Below are positions 6,708-9,664 of a stretch of 9,664 bases of DNA, piece by piece. The translations under genes and the position numbers were made by a program. This DNA is from Pseudomonadota bacterium (GTDB lineage Bacteria; Pseudomonadota; Alphaproteobacteria; Caulobacterales; Caulobacteraceae), in contig JAEZCL010000272.1 of the NCBI GenBank assembly GCA_023433585.1, forward strand, positions 1 to 9,664. Direction: 5' to 3'. Under the pieces are notes generated by a model. The model searched no databases, had not been told where the DNA came from, and saw nothing but the letters and a program-made list of their open reading frames with translations. Position 1 is the stretch's first letter. Each line of letters starts with the position of its first letter.

Positions 6708-6970
6708 TCGTCCGCGCGATAACGGCGGCAATCCTCGTTGGAGCCTTCGCGCACCCGGCGTTCGCAGGCGCGGCGCTCCGCCCGCAGGGTTTCCGCGTCC
6801 GAGGTGGTGACCGCATCCACACCGGCGCCCACGACGGCGCCGGTGGCCTTCACCCCCGTTCCGACCACGGCCCCGGCCACGCCGACCGCCGTCCCGACCA
6901 CGCAACCCTGAAGCATCAGGGCCACGACGGCGCAGGCGGCGAGACGGAACGGCGGAGCGGAAAGCTTCAT
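6704..6970 (-). CDS. Small glycine/valine-rich lipoprotein of unknown function
   Basis: The 88-residue product has a signal peptide ending in the lipobox L-Q-G-C, with the lipidated cysteine at residue 23. Val at the next position suggests outer-membrane sorting. Residues 24-54 are built of small residues with glycines at regular spacing (VGTAVGVAGAVVGTG, then KATGAVVGAGVDAV), like a glycine-zipper segment that could associate with a membrane or self-assemble. The C-terminal 30 residues are highly charged and hold two cysteines (69 and 81) that could form a disulfide in the periplasm. ATG at 6968-6970 overlaps the TGA of the upstream membrane-protein gene (ATGA), with AAGG 8 nt upstream, so the two are probably translationally coupled. 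Its stop overlaps the galU stop from the other strand. No specific function is recognised. Confidence 0.8.
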   Translation of the reverse strand: MKLSAPPFRLAACAVVALMLQGCVVGTAVGVAGAVVGTGVKATGAVVGAGVDAVTTSDAETLRAERRACERRVREGSNEDCRRYRADD

Positions 6971-7680
6971 GGACGCGGCCTTGCATCGGCGAGGGTGGGC
7001 GGATCGTAGTCCAGGCGTCGGCCGCCCGTCCACAACTGCCACAGGATCACCAGGGTCAGGAACGGCAGGGCCATCTCGCCGATCTCCTCGACGGCCAGCA
7101 GCATGTCGGTCAGCCAGGCGGCGGGGCTGACCCCCTGATCGCGCAGCATGCGCGGAAGGCCGTCGATGATCTTCAGCACCGGCAGGGCGGCCAAAAGGGT
7201 GACCAGGCTGATGAGCGCCGGGTGACGGCGGGCGCGCAGGCGACGGATTTCGGACCAGACGCCCCGGGTCAGAAGGAAGAAGGCGACGACCAGGGCGATC
7301 ACAGCCCCCGCCGAAATCAGCTTCTCGGCCAGGGGCACGGCTTCGGACGAATACTGTTTGAGGCTGAACACCCCGTGGGTGGTGAAGGCCTTGTGCAGGT
7401 CGATCTCGCGGCTGGCCATGAACACCGAAGCCAGGGCCAGCAGGCCGTAAAGGCTGCGGCGCCCGAACCACATGGCCAGGGCGATCACCGCCGCGCCCAG
7501 ATGCACAAGCGCGCTGACGCTCTCGACCGGCCCGTCCTCGCGCAGAATCAGGCGCGCCTGATCGATCGGCATGACCAGGTCGAACAGGATGGCCGCCACG
7601 AAGGCCAGACCGATGACCATGGGGGCCGTGAAGGGCGCCAGGACCGAAGCCGTGGGCGATGAAGACGTCAGGATCGACAT
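6967..7680 (-). CDS. Multi-pass inner-membrane protein of unknown function
   Basis: This 237-residue protein has about six hydrophobic segments, roughly at residues 18-37, 55-72, 76-90, 118-138, 155-172 and 200-218. A basic stretch (RRLRARRH, 146-153) is likely cytoplasmic. Polar residues cluster at segment borders: EDGPVE (48-53) with H60, SREIDLHK (90-97) and VEEIGE (197-202). Acidic and histidine residues kept beside membrane helices can mark a metal site or active site, but no known family is assigned. ATG at 7678-7680 has GAGG at 7686-7689, 5 nt upstream. It starts 52 bp after aroC on the same strand with no visible terminator between, so it is probably in the aroC operon. It overlaps the next lipoprotein gene by 4 nt, which suggests a shared role for those two. 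Confidence 0.82.
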   Translation of the reverse strand: MSILTSSSPTASVLAPFTAPMVIGLAFVAAILFDLVMPIDQARLILREDGPVESVSALVHLGAAVIALAMWFGRRSLYGLLALASVFMASREIDLHKAFTTHGVFSLKQYSSEAVPLAEKLISAGAVIALVVAFFLLTRGVWSEIRRLRARRHPALISLVTLLAALPVLKIIDGLPRMLRDQGVSPAAWLTDMLLAVEEIGEMALPFLTLVILWQLWTGGRRLDYDPPTLADARPRP

Positions 7681-7732
7681 CCGAACCTCGATGGCGTGTG
7701 GAATCGATCCATAGCGGAACCGTCCGGAGGCG

Positions 7733-8833
7733 TCATGACCGTTCGGCGGCGCCCGTCTGTCCGCGATGACGCAGCATGGCGTCGGCCAGCACGCAGGCGG
7801 TCATGGCCTCCACCACCGGAACGCCGCGCAGGCCCACGCAAGGGTCATGGCGCCCCTTGGTGCGCAGCTCGGTCTCGCCGCCGTCGCGGGTGACGGTCCG
7901 GCGCGGGGTGAGGATCGAGGAGGTGGGCTTGAAGGCGACCCGCGCGGTGACCGCCTGGCCGGTGGAGATCCCGCCCAGGACGCCGCCCGCCTTGTTGGAC
8001 AGGAACACCGGGCTCCCGTCCTCGCCCATCCGGATCTCGTCGGCGTTGGCCTCTCCCGTCAGGGCGGCGGCGGTGAAGCCCGCGCCGATCTCCACGCCCT
8101 TGACCGCGTTGATGGACATCAGCGCCCCGGCCAGTTCGGCGTCCAGCTTGCCATAGAGGGGCGCGCCCCACCCGGCGGGAACGCCCGTCGCCTCCACCGC
8201 CACGACCGCACCGACGGACGAGCCCGCCTTTCTGATCTCGTCCAGATAGGCCTCCCATTCCGGAACCGCCCCGGCGCCGGCGGCGAACAGGGCGTTGCTG
8301 TCCACAGCGCCGAAATCGACATGGTCGTCCGGAATGCGATGCGGCCCGATCTGGATCACCCCCGCACGGATGACGACGGTCTCGCCCAGCACCTTCCTGG
8401 CCACGGCCCCGGCGGCGACGCGGCAGGCGGTCTCGCGCGCCGACGAGCGGCCCCCGCCCCGATGGTCGCGCACTCCGTATTTGGCTTGATAGGTGAAGTC
8501 CGCGTGGCCGGGCCGGAAGGCGCGGGCGATCTCGCCGTAGTCCTTCGAGCGCTGGTCGGTGTTCTCGATCAGGATGGAGATGGGCGTTCCCGTGGTCACG
8601 GCCCCCGCGCCGTCATCGAAGGTTCCCGACAGGATGCGGCACTGATCCGCCTCGCGCCGCTGGGTCACGAAGCGCGAGCCGCCGGGCTTCCTGCGGTCCA
8701 GCCACGGCTGGATGTCGGCCTCGGTCAGGGGAATCCCCGGCGGGCAGCCGTCGACGACGCAGCCGATGGCCGGGCCGTGGCTTTCGCCCCAGGTGGTGAC
8801 ACGGAACAGATGGCCGAAGGTGTTGTGCGACAT
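7733..8833 (-). CDS. aroC: Chorismate synthase AroC
   Basis: AroC catalyses the last shikimate-pathway step, 5-enolpyruvylshikimate-3-phosphate to chorismate, in the cytoplasm. It needs reduced FMN although there is no net redox change. The 366-residue length is standard. All family signatures are present: GESHGPAIGCVVDGCPPG (16-33), the Arg-rich RRKPGGSRFVTQRR (47-60) of the substrate/FMN site, RPGHAD (107-112), GGGRSSARET (126-135) and RHDPCVG (328-334). Histidines 19 and 110 and D330 fall in the conserved active-site motifs. The ATG at 8831-8833 lies one base after the vapC stop (TGA-A-ATG), and there is only a weak GGA about 8 nt upstream. This suggests translation by coupling to vapC. 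No separate promoter is obvious, so expression may depend on the vapBC transcript. Confidence 0.98.
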   Translation of the reverse strand: MSHNTFGHLFRVTTWGESHGPAIGCVVDGCPPGIPLTEADIQPWLDRRKPGGSRFVTQRREADQCRILSGTFDDGAGAVTTGTPISILIENTDQRSKDYGEIARAFRPGHADFTYQAKYGVRDHRGGGRSSARETACRVAAGAVARKVLGETVVIRAGVIQIGPHRIPDDHVDFGAVDSNALFAAGAGAVPEWEAYLDEIRKAGSSVGAVVAVEATGVPAGWGAPLYGKLDAELAGALMSINAVKGVEIGAGFTAAALTGEANADEIRMGEDGSPVFLSNKAGGVLGGISTGQAVTARVAFKPTSSILTPRRTVTRDGGETELRTKGRHDPCVGLRGVPVVEAMTACVLADAMLRHRGQTGAAERS

Positions 8834-8834
8834 T

Positions 8835-9206
8835 TCAGGAATCCAGCCGGGCGCTCAGATTAAGCTCATCCGCCGCCTGGGCGAGACGCTTGTCATGGGT
8901 CCAGAGTGATGCGCCCGGCGTGATGCGGACGGACGTCAGGAGCATGGCGTCCGCATAGCCGATGCCTCTCGCCCACAGGCGATGACGATCAACCAGAACA
9001 AGCATCTCCGCGTCCGAAGCGGGCCGAACCCGGTCCAGTCGGGAGAGCATGGCCAGCATCAGGCTCCTGTTGCGGATGCTGCCGAGCGCCAGTTCGCCGA
9101 TCACGACAGGGTGGGTCAAAAGCCGCTGTTTCTCCAGGAGGTCGACAAGAATCGCGTTCCGCGCCCGCAGGTGCCCGATCCATACGGAGCTGTCGGCCAG
9201 GATCAC
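8835..9206 (-). CDS. vapC: VapC-family PIN-domain toxin (ribonuclease)
   Basis: The 123-residue product is a PIN-domain endoribonuclease, the toxin of a type II toxin-antitoxin pair. Known VapC toxins cleave tRNA or rRNA and slow translation until bound by VapB. The four acidic catalytic residues are present: D5 in ILADSSVWI, E38 in VVIGELALG, D86 in GIGYADAMLL and D105 in LWTHDKRL. The toxin therefore looks intact. The start is GTG at 9204-9206, overlapping the vapB TGA by 4 nt (GTGA) with no good ribosome-binding site of its own. This coupling keeps toxin output below antitoxin output. Its own TGA is one base before the aroC ATG. The RNA target cannot be read from sequence. Confidence 0.93.
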   Translation of the reverse strand: MILADSSVWIGHLRARNAILVDLLEKQRLLTHPVVIGELALGSIRNRSLMLAMLSRLDRVRPASDAEMLVLVDRHRLWARGIGYADAMLLTSVRITPGASLWTHDKRLAQAADELNLSARLDS

Positions 9207-9406
9207 CGGCCGCCGGCGTCGCTTCGGCGCCGGGGCGCCGCCTCGGCGTCCGGGTCGCTTCCACCGAGCCGCGCCAGACGGCGTGACGCCTCGCGCGCGA
9301 TCAGGGCCTTCAAGGCTTCGCGGATGATCGCCGATTTCTCGGTCAGGCCCGTATATTCCTCGGCCTTGGTCATCAATTCGTCGTCCAGGGTCAGCGTGGT
9401 CCGCAT
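9203..9406 (-). CDS. vapB: VapB-family antitoxin
   Basis: This 67-residue protein matches the VapB_antitoxin type that pairs with this VapC class. The N-terminal strand MRTTLTLDDEL and the helices containing TGLTEKSAIIREALKALI form a ribbon-helix-helix DNA-binding fold (about residues 1-45). The EASRRLARLGG stretch and a charged C-terminal tail would wrap the toxin. The ATG at 9404-9406 has GGAG at 9413-9416, 6 nt upstream, the best ribosome-binding site of the toxin-antitoxin pair. The stop overlaps the vapC start. Such antitoxins repress their own promoter, and TGATGCG half-sites lie just upstream of this gene. The pair shows no change of composition relative to neighbouring genes and no mobile element beside it. 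Confidence 0.93.
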   Translation of the reverse strand: MRTTLTLDDELMTKAEEYTGLTEKSAIIREALKALIAREASRRLARLGGSDPDAEAAPRRRSDAGGR

Positions 9407-9466
9407 GACGCTCTCCGCATCAGAAACTTCACCAGATGATGCGCTTTTTGATGCGGTTTCGCAATG
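9407..9466 (-). promoter_or_regulatory. vapBC promoter with TGATGCG operator half-sites
   Basis: On the minus strand TTGCGA (9459-9464), a 17-bp spacer and CATCAT (9436-9441) make a plausible -35/-10 pair, giving a leader of about 22 nt. The 7-mer TGATGCG occurs at 9437-9443 and 9449-9455 on the plus strand and inverted (CGCATCA) at 9416-9422. The inverted pair is 21 bp centre to centre, two helical turns, and the tandem pair is 12 bp apart. One half-site covers the -10 box. This arrangement fits autorepression by the VapB/VapC complex. The motif positions are exact; the promoter and binding are inferred. Confidence 0.5.
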
Positions 9467-9664
9467 TCAGGCCGCCATCTGCCGGTTCGTCCGCTCCCTG
9501 TGCGCCCACACCGAGGTGAAGCGGGCCAAGAGATGTTCGGCGGCCGACGGCGCGCTGGCGCTGGGCTCCAGGGTCACGAACAGGCGCCCGGCCGGGCGCG
9601 GCCCGCGCGCGGGCAGGCCCCGGCCCTTCAGGCACCGGCGCACGGCGCCGTCCATGCCGCCCAC
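9467..9664 (-). CDS. C-terminal fragment of an unidentified protein (5' end outside window)
   Basis: Sixty-five residues are visible before the TGA at 9467-9469; the frame is still open at the window edge. Third codon positions in this frame are almost all G or C, as in the other genes here, which marks it as genuine coding sequence. The overlapping frame ending at 9429 is less convincing. Visible parts include GGMDGAVRRCLKGRG, then GRLFVTLEPSASAPS and a final Arg-rich segment ending in NRQMAA. The Arg- and Ala-rich tail shows no signal or membrane segment. I do not recognise the family. It ends 60 bp before vapB on the same strand, and read-through into vapBC is possible. Confidence 0.6.
   Translation of the reverse strand: MGGMDGAVRRCLKGRGLPARGPRPAGRLFVTLEPSASAPSAAEHLLARFTSVWAHRERTNRQMAA

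Noticed and set aside
5307..6986. 559-codon minus-strand frame across galU and the first lipoprotein
   Set aside because: It runs antisense to galU and out of frame through the lipoprotein gene and the hairpin repeat; no recognisable protein.
8835..9406. vapBC as part of a mobile or recently acquired island
   Set aside because: Composition is like the neighbours, it is packed tightly with aroC, and there are no insertion sequences, integrase or attachment repeats.
9429..9635. Alternative minus-strand frame of 68 codons at the right edge
   Set aside because: It overlaps the vapBC promoter and has poorer codon positions than the frame ending at 9467.

Overview
This is a chromosomal window of very GC-rich DNA in which third codon positions are almost all G or C. 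It encodes housekeeping genes of an alphaproteobacterium. The protein sequences and gene style look like Caulobacterales, perhaps Brevundimonas, but that placement is inference from recognition only. Coding density is high: twelve protein genes (two cut by the window edges), no RNA genes, no insertion sequences and no CRISPR array.

Layout. (1) 2-1899, plus strand: the 3' part of a phosphomannomutase/phosphoglucomutase gene, then a COG4529-type FAD/NAD(P)-binding protein. (2) 1902-5232: divergent glmM (minus) and glmS (plus) around a 163-bp intergenic region holding a 13-bp palindrome. (3) 5233-5822: a stem-loop behind glmS, a small proline-rich lipoprotein gene on the minus strand, then a 235-bp gap with a long imperfect hairpin repeat. 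(4) 5823-6707: galU on the plus strand, whose stop codon overlaps the stop of the next convergent gene. (5) 9664-6704, minus strand: a partial unidentified gene, vapB, vapC, aroC, a multi-pass membrane protein and a glycine-rich lipoprotein. From vapB to the lipoprotein these are closely packed: two 4-nt overlaps, one 1-nt gap and one 52-nt gap.

How the genes work together. The left two thirds supply sugar phosphates and nucleotide sugars for the cell envelope. GlmS makes glucosamine-6-phosphate from fructose-6-phosphate and glutamine. GlmM converts it to glucosamine-1-phosphate on the way to UDP-GlcNAc. The Pmm/Pgm protein interconverts hexose-6- and hexose-1-phosphates, and GalU activates glucose-1-phosphate to UDP-glucose. 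glmU is not in the window. The right third looks like a single transcription unit in which a type II toxin-antitoxin pair (VapBC) sits directly ahead of the essential aromatic-pathway gene aroC, with stop and start one base apart.

No clearly new biological system is visible. The points most worth a second look are the vapC-aroC junction, the three TGATGCG half-sites in the vapBC promoter, the palindrome between glmM and glmS, the TAGAGC-headed hairpin repeats, and the unknown membrane protein/lipoprotein pair downstream of aroC.
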